Source: Bacteroidia bacterium
GTDB taxonomy: Bacteria > Bacteroidota > Bacteroidia > Chitinophagales > Saprospiraceae
NCBI GenBank assembly: GCA_030432855.1
Contig: JAUILM010000405.1
Coordinates: 1-5,765 of the forward strand
Length of the DNA stretch: 5,765 nt
Direction: 5' to 3'
A model generated the notes under the pieces. It saw nothing but the letters and a program-made list of their open reading frames with translations, ran no database searches and was not told the DNA's origin. Both the position numbers and the translations under genes were made by a program. Below, piece by piece: positions 1 to 5,755 of the stretch. The first letter of the stretch is position 1; each line of letters opens with the position of its first letter.

Positions 1-862
1 TATCGCCTCCGTCATCGGATCGAAAGACACCTCCGGTTTTTGACTCAACGATAGCCCAAACTCGTTCAGGATCCTGCGGGGATACAGTGACACCGATGAT
101 CCCTAATGTATCGGTGGGGAATCCCTTGTTTTTACTGATCTCGGACCATGTTTTTCCGCTGTCTGTGCTTTTCCAAAGAGCTGATCCTGCTCCTCCACTG
201 GATAGCGAATAAGGTGTACGTCTGATTTTCCAGGTACTTGCATACAGAATGCGAGGGTTAGTGGGGTCAAAACACAAATCTACTGCGCCGGCGTCTGCAT
301 TGGCAAAAAGTATTTGATTCCAGCTTTCACCTCCATCTTGCGTCATGTAGACACCTCGTAAGTCTGTTGATTGATAGAGATCCCCCATGACAGCAGCATA
401 AGCAATTTCCGGATTATTAGGATGAACCCGGATTCGGCTAATATGCCTCGAATCGGCAAGACCTGACGGCTTCCATGTTTTTCCTGCATCTACCGATTTG
501 AATATGCCATATCCGTGGGAAACATTGCCCCGGACCGTCTTCTCTCCGCCACCTACATAGATGACATTGTGGTCGGATGGTGCTACGGCGATGGCACCTA
601 TCGAGCCTCCAAAGAAGCCATCACTGATGTTTTCCCAGGTCCCACCGGCGTCTGTGGTTTTCCACACTCCACCACCGGTTGCCCCCATATAATAGAGATC
701 TTTCTTTCCTTCAACTCCCGTCACCGCGGCAGAACGACCGCCCCGGAATGGACCGATATTTCTATATTTTACCGCATCCAGATATATGCTATCCGCTTGC
801 TGGGCTGTCAACAAACCGGATCCAGAAAGAATTATAATTAGTAAAATCACAGTCCGATTCAT
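1..862 (-). CDS. Secreted VPS10/sortilin-like BNR-repeat protein, N-terminal part (C-terminus outside window)
   Basis: I translated this by hand: an open frame runs from an ATG at 862-860 to the window edge with no stop, giving 287 codons. Residues 1-20 are a signal peptide (MNRTVILLIIILSGSGLLTA, cut before QQ). The mature part opens with YRNIGPFRGGR and YYMGATGGGVWKTTDAGGTW, wording typical of the Bacteroidota proteins annotated as 'VPS10 domain-containing' or 'glycosyl hydrolase, BNR repeat'. Asp-box motifs (S/T-x-D-x-G-x-T/S-W) recur at residues 69-76, 123-130, 174-181 and 232-239, and a fifth is cut at 282-287. Each follows a hydrophobic strand such as 'IYVGGG' or 'ILYAST', as in seven- or ten-bladed propellers. 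Relatives are usually about 900-1100 residues, so roughly a quarter to a third is present. Despite frequent 'glycosidase' labels, no catalytic residue can be shown here, and a binding or scaffold role is equally possible. The gene is divergent from the DUF4403-like gene. No Shine-Dalgarno sequence precedes the ATG, as is common in this phylum. Confidence 0.9.
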   Translation of the reverse strand, partial: MNRTVILLIIILSGSGLLTAQQADSIYLDAVKYRNIGPFRGGRSAAVTGVEGKKDLYYMGATGGGVWKTTDAGGTWENISDGFFGGSIGAIAVAPSDHNVIYVGGGEKTVRGNVSHGYGIFKSVDAGKTWKPSGLADSRHISRIRVHPNNPEIAYAAVMGDLYQSTDLRGVYMTQDGGESWNQILFANADAGAVDLCFDPTNPRILYASTWKIRRTPYSLSSGGAGSALWKSTDSGKTWSEISKNKGFPTDTLGIIGVTVSPQDPERVWAIVESKTGGVFRSDDGGD

Positions 863-886
863 AGGAGAAGAATTTATCGAAATGAA

Positions 887-921
887 AAAGTGAGTCGAAA
901 ATATGATCCTCGACTCACTTT
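887..921. repeat. Perfect 12-bp inverted repeat in the divergent spacer
   Basis: AAAGTGAGTCGA (887-898) and TCGACTCACTTT (910-921) are exact reverse complements separated by 11 bases. On the minus strand the second arm runs into CTTTTTCATTTC, so a transcript of the VPS10-like gene would carry a hairpin 25 nt before its ATG. That could be a weak intrinsic terminator or attenuator, a 5' stabilising stem, or, read as DNA, a dyad operator covering the start of that gene's transcript. Which of these applies cannot be decided from one sequence. The stem itself is certain; the role is inference. Confidence 0.65.
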
Positions 922-922
922 C

Positions 923-956
923 CAAAATTGTAACCCCATGAATGAATGGTCTACAA
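923..956 (-). promoter_or_regulatory. Weak candidate promoter for the VPS10-like gene
   Basis: On the minus strand, CAATTTTG (930-923) matches the Bacteroidota -7 element TAnnTTTG at all specified bases except the first. A TTG (956-954) lies 23 nt upstream, at the outer limit of the accepted -33 spacing. If used, transcription would start around 915-918, inside the 12-bp inverted repeat, placing that repeat at the extreme 5' end of the mRNA or over the start site. The match is imperfect and may be chance. Confidence 0.22.
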
Positions 957-992
957 GAACAGAAGACCAACGCACATAAAACGCAGATTTTC

Positions 993-1023
993 AGATATTA
1001 GTATAGCGATAATTGTAATATCT
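993..1023. repeat. 8-bp dyad upstream of the DUF4403-like gene
   Basis: AGATATTA (993-1000) and TAATATCT (1016-1023) are exact reverse complements with a 15-nt interior. The interior can extend the fold through TAT and ATA flanking an AGCG loop. The dyad ends 32 bp before the ATG at 1056, where an operator or 5' leader structure would be expected. The arms are AT-rich, so chance occurrence is plausible. I found no convincing TAnnTTTG promoter on the plus strand of this spacer. Confidence 0.3.
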
Positions 1024-1055
1024 CTGGAAATCAGGACTGGTCACAATACGAGACA

Positions 1056-2252
1056 ATGAAATTAGATGTTAATCAAGTCAATATTACTGTAGGCGAGGAC
1101 CTACTCCGACAGCAGGTAGAACAGATGATAGAGATCATGCCAGCGCAGGAAATTACACACTCCATACCCATCGTGGGCGAGATAAGCATTACGATTGAAC
1201 AATTTAAGCTGATGGATCTTCAGACACGTGAGGATGGTCTCCATCTACATATTAGTTTCAATGTGGACGGTGGTCCTACACGAAGAATGCGTAAGATGAG
1301 GGTCAAGGGTGATCTCGAACTGGAGGGGAAAATATATATAGCAGATGAGGGAGAATGGTTACAAGCTCTGCAATTTGATTTGATAGATATTAGATGGATT
1401 GACATCAATCTGAAAGATGTAAAATGGGCTATTGAAAAGGTCACAAATGTGCTTGAGTCGAAAGTAGAAACTCAAATCAACGAGAAAATCGATGAGCTCA
1501 CTAGTAAGGCAACTATCGTCGAGCAACTAAGGGGTTTTGTAAAGCCCATCCCTGTAGCGCAAAACTTTGCCATGGAGCTACAGTCGGCAATAATTCGGTT
1601 GGAGGATCTTGCCTTTAAGAATGAAGGCATTGGTGTGACCCTTGGATTGGAGGCAAACCTGGCCAAAGTCGATGTGGGGTCATCTGATGGGCAAAAGACT
1701 GACATTCATCTTATAGATAGTCGCAGTGTTGAGCATCATCATTCCAGTGTTTTCATTTCTATTGGGGAAATAAATGAGTTGCTGGAGCTTTCGCTACCTC
1801 AGGTCAATGCCATGATTCCAGTGGAACAAGTCCAGATCGAAAGACTCACTGCTTCCTGTCCTGCCCCTCAAAGGCTTCAAATTGAAGTGTTTACGACACA
1901 ATTAAAAAGACCGTTGGTCACTCGCTTTCACATTTGGTTAGATGATAAGCGACAGATGTTGGAGTTGTTAGATTTTGATCTTACCTCCCATAGTGATGCG
2001 AGTATTATTACCAAGGGATTAGTGAAGCTTTTTAGAGAAAAAGTAGAGGAGAAGGTTCAGAGTATCTTTCCGCTTGAAATCAGTAAATGGATACCTAAGC
2101 TCCTGGCCATTGCTGAAGAGCGGGTGGGTCATATGGTTGATTTTGATAAGGTAGATCTGAAAGTTTCCGAGCTCGCAATTACCAAAGAAGGCTTGCAACT
2201 GGATTTTGTGAGTGATGTGGCACTATCAGTACGGTCTATCGAATCAATGTAA
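1056..2252 (+). CDS. DUF4403-like two-repeat protein without signal peptide
   Basis: The protein has 398 residues and a clear internal duplication. Residues about 8-207 and 231-395 share the same order: a 'V(N/F)I(T/S)(V/I)GE' strand, an amphipathic stretch, a beta-rich block containing 'LQALQFDLIDI' or 'LELLDFDLTSH', a long charged helix (about 120-160 and 316-356), then a beta block, 'AIIRLEDLAFKNEGIGVTL' or 'VDLKVSELAITKEGLQLDF'. The second half in particular resembles Bacteroidota DUF4403 proteins, whose 'L.L.DLDFDL.T' strand precedes a long helix. I recall this family from memory; no search was run. The biochemical function is unknown. A lipid-binding tubular fold has been discussed for such repeat proteins, and I treat that as speculation here. 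Known members are usually exported or lipoproteins, but this one starts MKLDVNQVNITV with no hydrophobic segment or lipobox. An in-frame TAG at 999-1001, with no ATG between it and 1056, excludes a longer start. The 3' end overlaps the convergent gene by 17 bp. Confidence 0.6.
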   Translation: MKLDVNQVNITVGEDLLRQQVEQMIEIMPAQEITHSIPIVGEISITIEQFKLMDLQTREDGLHLHISFNVDGGPTRRMRKMRVKGDLELEGKIYIADEGEWLQALQFDLIDIRWIDINLKDVKWAIEKVTNVLESKVETQINEKIDELTSKATIVEQLRGFVKPIPVAQNFAMELQSAIIRLEDLAFKNEGIGVTLGLEANLAKVDVGSSDGQKTDIHLIDSRSVEHHHSSVFISIGEINELLELSLPQVNAMIPVEQVQIERLTASCPAPQRLQIEVFTTQLKRPLVTRFHIWLDDKRQMLELLDFDLTSHSDASIITKGLVKLFREKVEEKVQSIFPLEISKWIPKLLAIAEERVGHMVDFDKVDLKVSELAITKEGLQLDFVSDVALSVRSIESM

Positions 2253-3834
2253 CAGGCCCGGAGATAGGATGCTCCATATCATCATTCATAAGGAGACTGG
2301 CCTGAAAGATGTATGTACCCTCGGGCAAATTAATCCCATTGGATTTTCCATCCCAATATGCCTGCTCATCCTGGGGGGCAAGATCTCGCTGCTCATAGAC
2401 TAAATTGCCCCATCGATTGAATATTCTGAGGTATGACACCATCCTAATTTCACCAATATCCCGAAAGTGAAAGTAATCGTTGAGACCATCTCCATTTGGA
2501 CTGAAAACATTGGGTACGAATACTTTAAAGTAATTAAGATCAAGTATTACTGTACTATCACATCCGTGGGAGGATTGAATCGTGACTTGCTCTGTGACCG
2601 GATCTGAAAAACTATGCGATCCCACTTTGTATGTCTCACCTGGAAATATCTTTGCCTGGACGTCCATGGGTGTATCCACCAACTTCTGAATATGAAGCTC
2701 GATGATGGAGTCGCACCCCGAAACTGTCTTGAGCGTGTCCCGGTAGATTCCGGTTTCTGAAATGATATTGCCATAGAAGTTGCGCTGAGAGCCATCACAC
2801 AGAAACTCTGCCATGACTACAGTACTTTGAGGAATGACATAATCATAAACCTTCGTCACCTTGCAGGTGGTGGGAGACTTCAGCACGACCTGATATCTTC
2901 CTTCCAACTCTGGCTTTATACTGGAAGATTTTTCACCCACCAATGCGATCCCATTGCGATACCACTGATAGTCAATTGAATCACGATATGGCAAACTGAG
3001 CGCGAAACTGTCATTACAAACATTGCCTTCACCGGATATGGTAAATTCGAACTCACGTACATCTGCCAGTATCAAATTGTCGAGAAAATAGTAAGGATTG
3101 TTCGTATAATCCTGCTCGAAACACTCAGGTCCAATGGCAATTGCGTATATGTCCACGGTGGGTTTGACTATGAATTCCTTCACCACCCAGGAGTTTGCTC
3201 CATAGGCCGTCTTATAATCAAGTAACATCCAGCCCGGACCATTCATGGGACAGCCATAGGTTTCATCATCGAGCCCAAAGGGCAGGTTGTTGCAATCGGA
3301 AGTGCCAAAGAGAGATACTTGAATAGAGGGGGAATTCTGGGGATTGGTAAAGCCGATGTGAAATTGGAACTTATATTCATTTCCAACACGTAGCGGAGTA
3401 GTTAAGCATGCTCCGGTATATTCTTTCCAATTGGGGTTGGGATTGTTTTCTCCAAATCTTCCATTCCGAAATCCAATACACGCATTTCCATCCGGGATAG
3501 GGAGGGGGACCGGCAGATCCTCCCATCCAAACCAACCACAGGCATGCACGTAGTCTGTAGTAGCGGCAGAAGCCTGAATCCAGGTCTCAGCGCAGTGGAG
3601 TGAGCCTCGATTGGAAGGGCAGCAGAGAGAATCCTCAAACGAGGGATTTGGAATCAACGATACAGGCTCAGCCACCGGACAATCACAGTCCGAATCCAGC
3701 AGATCAATGAGACCATCTCCATCATCATCAAGTGCATTATCGCATATCTCTACCATTAGCAGCATGGGGACTTTTCGTGGAGCGAGACTCCAGCCAAAAA
3801 GTATTAAGGCACTGAAAGTAAGCCAATGGTACAT
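2236..3834 (-). CDS. Secreted multidomain surface protein with gliding motility-type C-terminal domain
   Basis: The protein has 532 residues. Residues 1-18 (MYHWLTFSALILFGWSLA) look like a signal peptide, although the N-region lacks Lys/Arg. Residues 29-52 form a Cys/Asp-rich motif: EICDNALDDDGDGLID contains an EF-loop-like DxDxDGxxD at 36-44, probably binding calcium, flanked by C31, C50 and C52. Residues about 58-258 begin 'LIPNPSFED' and end 'YFLDNLIL', a layout typical of jelly-roll or carbohydrate-binding-like modules. Residues about 266-334 look Ig-like ('YQWYRNG', then 'EGRYQVVLKS'). Two related repeats follow, each built around 'GCDS(I/T)(I/V)' (345-383 and 400-435). Residues 437-532 are the gliding-associated C-terminal domain ('FVPNVFSPNGDGLNDYF', 'RIFNRWGNLVYE', 'W(D)G', 'GTYIF', final 'TLIR'), recognised by T9SS as a type B signal. 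A surface adhesin-like role is inferred; no enzyme motif is visible. An in-frame TAA just upstream fixes the start as the first ATG. Confidence 0.88.
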   Translation of the reverse strand: MYHWLTFSALILFGWSLAPRKVPMLLMVEICDNALDDDGDGLIDLLDSDCDCPVAEPVSLIPNPSFEDSLCCPSNRGSLHCAETWIQASAATTDYVHACGWFGWEDLPVPLPIPDGNACIGFRNGRFGENNPNPNWKEYTGACLTTPLRVGNEYKFQFHIGFTNPQNSPSIQVSLFGTSDCNNLPFGLDDETYGCPMNGPGWMLLDYKTAYGANSWVVKEFIVKPTVDIYAIAIGPECFEQDYTNNPYYFLDNLILADVREFEFTISGEGNVCNDSFALSLPYRDSIDYQWYRNGIALVGEKSSSIKPELEGRYQVVLKSPTTCKVTKVYDYVIPQSTVVMAEFLCDGSQRNFYGNIISETGIYRDTLKTVSGCDSIIELHIQKLVDTPMDVQAKIFPGETYKVGSHSFSDPVTEQVTIQSSHGCDSTVILDLNYFKVFVPNVFSPNGDGLNDYFHFRDIGEIRMVSYLRIFNRWGNLVYEQRDLAPQDEQAYWDGKSNGINLPEGTYIFQASLLMNDDMEHPISGPVTLIR

Positions 3835-3927
3835 AGAGGTAAGTTATGTATTTCAGCTATAAGTGCCGTGATTATTTATTCGAATTGGGTTGGGAAGATG
3901 TCCGTTTCAGAGACATTTTTCATCTTG

Positions 3928-3945
3928 ATGTGGCTAAATGTGGCT
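3928..3945 (+). repeat. Two ATGTGGCT copies phased at 10 bp
   Basis: ATGTGGCT occurs at 3928-3935 and again at 3938-3945, one helical turn apart. The related AAATGTGG recurs at 4011-4018, touching the promoter -7 element, with a copy of the same 8-mer at 3936-3943. Same-face spacing between two divergent genes suits a transcription-factor site. Two short copies are weak evidence on their own. Confidence 0.3.
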
Positions 3946-3995
3946 GTAAGATGCTAACTCTTTGATATTAAGACAATAAGAATGTGTTGAGAATG

Positions 3996-4026
3996 TTGCA
4001 ATAAGCAGCGAAATGTGGTATTTTTG
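3996..4026 (+). promoter_or_regulatory. Bacteroidota-type promoter (TTG-N20-TAttTTTG)
   Basis: TTG (3996-3998) is followed after exactly 20 nt by TATTTTTG (4019-4026), a full match to the -33 and -7 elements of the primary sigma factor of Bacteroidota. Transcription would start near 4031-4034, giving a leader of about 125 nt before the ATG at 4156. Because the promoter overlaps the ATG at 4015, that codon cannot be translated from this transcript. This supports the shorter start of the downstream gene. Confidence 0.6.
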
Positions 4027-4155
4027 GCGTTGCTATTGTGGATGTTTCTGAAAAAGAAATTCCATCCTTTCCCGATCAGAATTTCAGGCTATTTGATGAA
4101 CCCCGTTAGGTATGCACGTACTAGGTATACCATTTATTCATCTAAAACCTGGAAC

Positions 4156-4623
4156 ATGAGAATTTTTACAATGCTTTTCCTTTTTGTGACCTCGGCTTTT
4201 GCACTGACTGCTCAGTCAGCGGATGCTACGCTCGCCTCTTTGTCAGATACGATGGTTTCTGTACCGGCTACATATCTCGCCCAATTGGAGCGCACCTATG
4301 GTGTGATGGGAAGCAGAGATGTTGCTATGCGGACGGAGGAGGAGACTGATCCTTTGATGCTGGATATTTTTGATGAGTCGGCAGCACCTTTTCAGTATCA
4401 GATATTTCCACAGCGGACTTCCGACTATCTACAATTAGACTTGCCGGAAGACGATGATTTTGTACTGAGGGTGTTCGATCGAAGTGGTAAAGTGATGATT
4501 AGTCACGATCAGCTCTATGGTTATAACCAACTTAATGTGAAACATCTTCCTTCAGGGATTTATCGCGTCCGAGTCACTTCGTCAGCTGGTGTGGTAGAGG
4601 AGTGGATCGCTAAAGAAGATTAA
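4156..4623 (+). CDS. Small secreted protein consisting mainly of a degenerate T9SS type A-like sorting domain
   Basis: The protein has 155 residues. I chose the ATG at 4156 because it gives a proper signal peptide (MRIFTMLFLFVTSAFALTAQ, 1-20); the open frame extends upstream to 4015, but that ATG lies in the promoter. Residues 21-78 are a short acidic linker without recognisable domain. Residues about 79-155 follow the Por secretion-tail pattern: 'YQIFPQRTSDYLQLDLPE', then 'FVLRVFDRSGKVM', 'YNQLNVKHLPSGIYRVRV' and 'GVVEEWIAKED'. Two features are atypical. The usual 'xPNPxxxG' entry is FPQRTSD, and the C-terminus is acidic (…AKED) rather than basic. There is no cargo domain. It could be a sorting domain left from a shortened gene, a small surface protein using the fold structurally, or a genuine minimal T9SS substrate. 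It is followed by a strong terminator. CTAAAAC lies just before the ATG, and the same 7-mer precedes the next gene. Confidence 0.75.
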   Translation: MRIFTMLFLFVTSAFALTAQSADATLASLSDTMVSVPATYLAQLERTYGVMGSRDVAMRTEEETDPLMLDIFDESAAPFQYQIFPQRTSDYLQLDLPEDDDFVLRVFDRSGKVMISHDQLYGYNQLNVKHLPSGIYRVRVTSSAGVVEEWIAKED

Positions 4624-4677
4624 TCATCCGTAGTTAGATATGACAAAATGGAAGAATAGTATGTGACGTTTCTAGCC

Positions 4678-4689
4678 TTTATATATAAA
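4678..4689. repeat. 12-bp AT palindrome TTTATATATAAA
   Basis: TTTATATATAAA reads identically on both strands and lies between the stop codon of the small protein gene and the terminator. It could be part of a promoter or easily melted region for the downstream gene, but AT-only palindromes arise readily by chance. No matching -33 element at good spacing was found. Confidence 0.25.
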
Positions 4690-4710
4690 ATAATCTTTAT
4701 ATTTAATGTT

Positions 4711-4744
4711 AGGAGATTTCGAGGGAAGTCTCCTTTTTTTTTTT
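4711..4744 (+). terminator. Strong intrinsic terminator
   Basis: AGGAGATTTC (4711-4720) pairs with GAAGTCTCCT (4725-4734) over ten positions, with one G-U wobble and a four-base GAGG loop. An uninterrupted run of eleven T (4734-4744) follows. There is no opposing A-run, so it acts on plus-strand transcripts only. It ends the small secreted protein transcript 88 nt after its stop codon and lies 24 nt before the next ATG. Confidence 0.9.
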
Positions 4745-4768
4745 GTTTAACCAAGCACTAAAACTTTA

Positions 4769-5755
4769 ATGTACATGACTAGACTTTACACATTATGTTT
4801 CTTTCTTTTTCTCGGATCTATTCAATTACAGGCACAGGACGTTTGCAGTGTTCCAAATGGCTCCATGGAGGAGTGGTTTGATGGTGCACCGATTCTAGAG
4901 GAAGATCTTGAACTTACGTTTGATGGAGAAGTACCCATTCCGGCATTTTATGGATCGCTTTCACGACTTCTTTTGCTTTCTTTCAGTGCGATACTAGGTC
5001 CCGAACTCTTTGATTTGTTTCCTGAATTAGCCAGTGATCCACTTGGATTGGATCGAGTAGAAGTAACTTCAGGAAATTTTGGTGCAAAATTGACACCTGG
5101 ACTGGCTTTAGGTATCGCAGATTTGATTACTACCTTCCCTTGTAGTTCTGAACCAGACTACTTGAAATTGTCGATATCTCATGTGGGTTCTGACATGGAT
5201 TCCATAATTATTGTGGTGGCAATCGCCGGACAGGACCCTTTCAATTTATTACTCGAAGCCGATGATATTACAGATCTGCAGGCATTCACAGCGGGAGGAG
5301 TACTTGAGTATGCCGGAGGTTCTTCTGATGCCACGGAAGTAATGGTACCTATCGAAATGAATGATGCCGGTAGGAGCTTCGCAGAGGGAGATTCTGCTCT
5401 GATCATGATCATAGCGCAAAGTGATTCGGCATCTCTTGCGATGGGAAATGAGTCCTACTATATCATTGATGATCTGAGTATGGGTAAAGCTTCTACACCC
5501 ACGCAGGATCTCAATGATGGGATTTCCTACGAGGTCTTTCCTAACCCAACCTACGGAGTCGTCAATGTGCAAATGTCTAAAGCACCAGTACGGTCTCAGC
5601 TTATTTTATACAATAGCATAGGTCAGGAGATTTCGCGAAGAACGGATGTCGGATATCAAAGTTCTTTTGATATAAGTGATCAGCCTCCGGGAGTCTATTT
5701 TATGACGCTGGAAGCCGATGGGAAAACCATTCGGGAAAAGATCATCAAGAGGTAA
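4769..5755 (+). CDS. Secreted protein of unknown function with T9SS type A sorting domain
   Basis: The protein has 328 residues. Start candidates are the ATG at 4769 (MYMTRLYT) and the ATG at 4775 (MTRLYT); both give a signal peptide ending LQLQAQ or similar near residue 23, and the mature chain begins DVCSVPNGSMEEW. That 'C.VPNGSMEEW' opening followed by a beta-rich region ending 'SYYIIDDLSM' (about 229-238) is the layout of many Bacteroidota jelly-roll or carbohydrate-binding-like modules. No catalytic motif is visible. C26 and C125 are the only cysteines of the mature chain and could form a disulfide. Residues about 253-328 are a textbook Por secretion tail: 'YEVFPNPTYGVVNVQM', 'LILYNSIGQEI', 'FDISDQPPGVYFMTLE' and a basic end 'REKIIKR'. 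Export by Sec, then T9SS, to the surface or medium is expected. The gene starts 24 nt after a strong terminator with no clear promoter between, so how it is expressed is open. Confidence 0.88.
   Translation: MYMTRLYTLCFFLFLGSIQLQAQDVCSVPNGSMEEWFDGAPILEEDLELTFDGEVPIPAFYGSLSRLLLLSFSAILGPELFDLFPELASDPLGLDRVEVTSGNFGAKLTPGLALGIADLITTFPCSSEPDYLKLSISHVGSDMDSIIIVVAIAGQDPFNLLLEADDITDLQAFTAGGVLEYAGGSSDATEVMVPIEMNDAGRSFAEGDSALIMIIAQSDSASLAMGNESYYIIDDLSMGKASTPTQDLNDGISYEVFPNPTYGVVNVQMSKAPVRSQLILYNSIGQEISRRTDVGYQSSFDISDQPPGVYFMTLEADGKTIREKIIKR

Larger units (their letters stand above)
3835..4155. other. 321-bp divergent spacer between two secreted-protein genes
   Basis: No convincing gene is present. A plus-strand open frame does begin at 4015, but its first 47 codons lack coding character and its ATG lies inside the promoter described separately, so I treat them as leader. 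The spacer holds a 10-bp-phased ATGTGGCT pair (3928-3945) with a third ATGTGG at 4013-4018. It also holds a small dyad ATGTC/GACAT (3898-3902 and 3912-3916) that competes with AAGATG/CATCTT (3895-3900 and 3921-3926). Further on are GGTAT (4109-4113) and ATACC (4127-4131), which could pair in the leader of the plus-strand gene. No TAnnTTTG element was found on the minus strand for the 532-residue gene. Confidence 0.7.

Noticed and set aside
515..841. 108-codon plus-strand open frame
   Set aside because: It lies wholly opposite the VPS10-like gene, whose frame has clear Asp-box repeats; the plus-strand translation has no domain character.
1..862. Reading the BNR protein as a proven glycosidase or sialidase
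   Set aside because: Asp-boxes are structural; no sialidase Arg triad or glycosidase acid pair can be identified in the visible portion.
2212..2403. 63-codon plus-strand frame over the convergent junction
   Set aside because: It overlaps the ends of two well-supported genes in another frame and has no recognisable features.
3611..3862. 83-codon plus-strand frame rich in Ser
   Set aside because: It is the antisense image of the Asp-rich motif and signal peptide of the 532-residue protein.
4015..4155. 47-codon N-terminal extension of the small secreted protein
   Set aside because: Its ATG lies inside the promoter, and the extension would bury a good signal peptide in the middle of the protein.
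5249..5572. 107-codon minus-strand frame inside the last gene
   Set aside because: It is antisense to a clear T9SS cargo with an intact sorting domain; the minus-strand translation shows no signal or motif.
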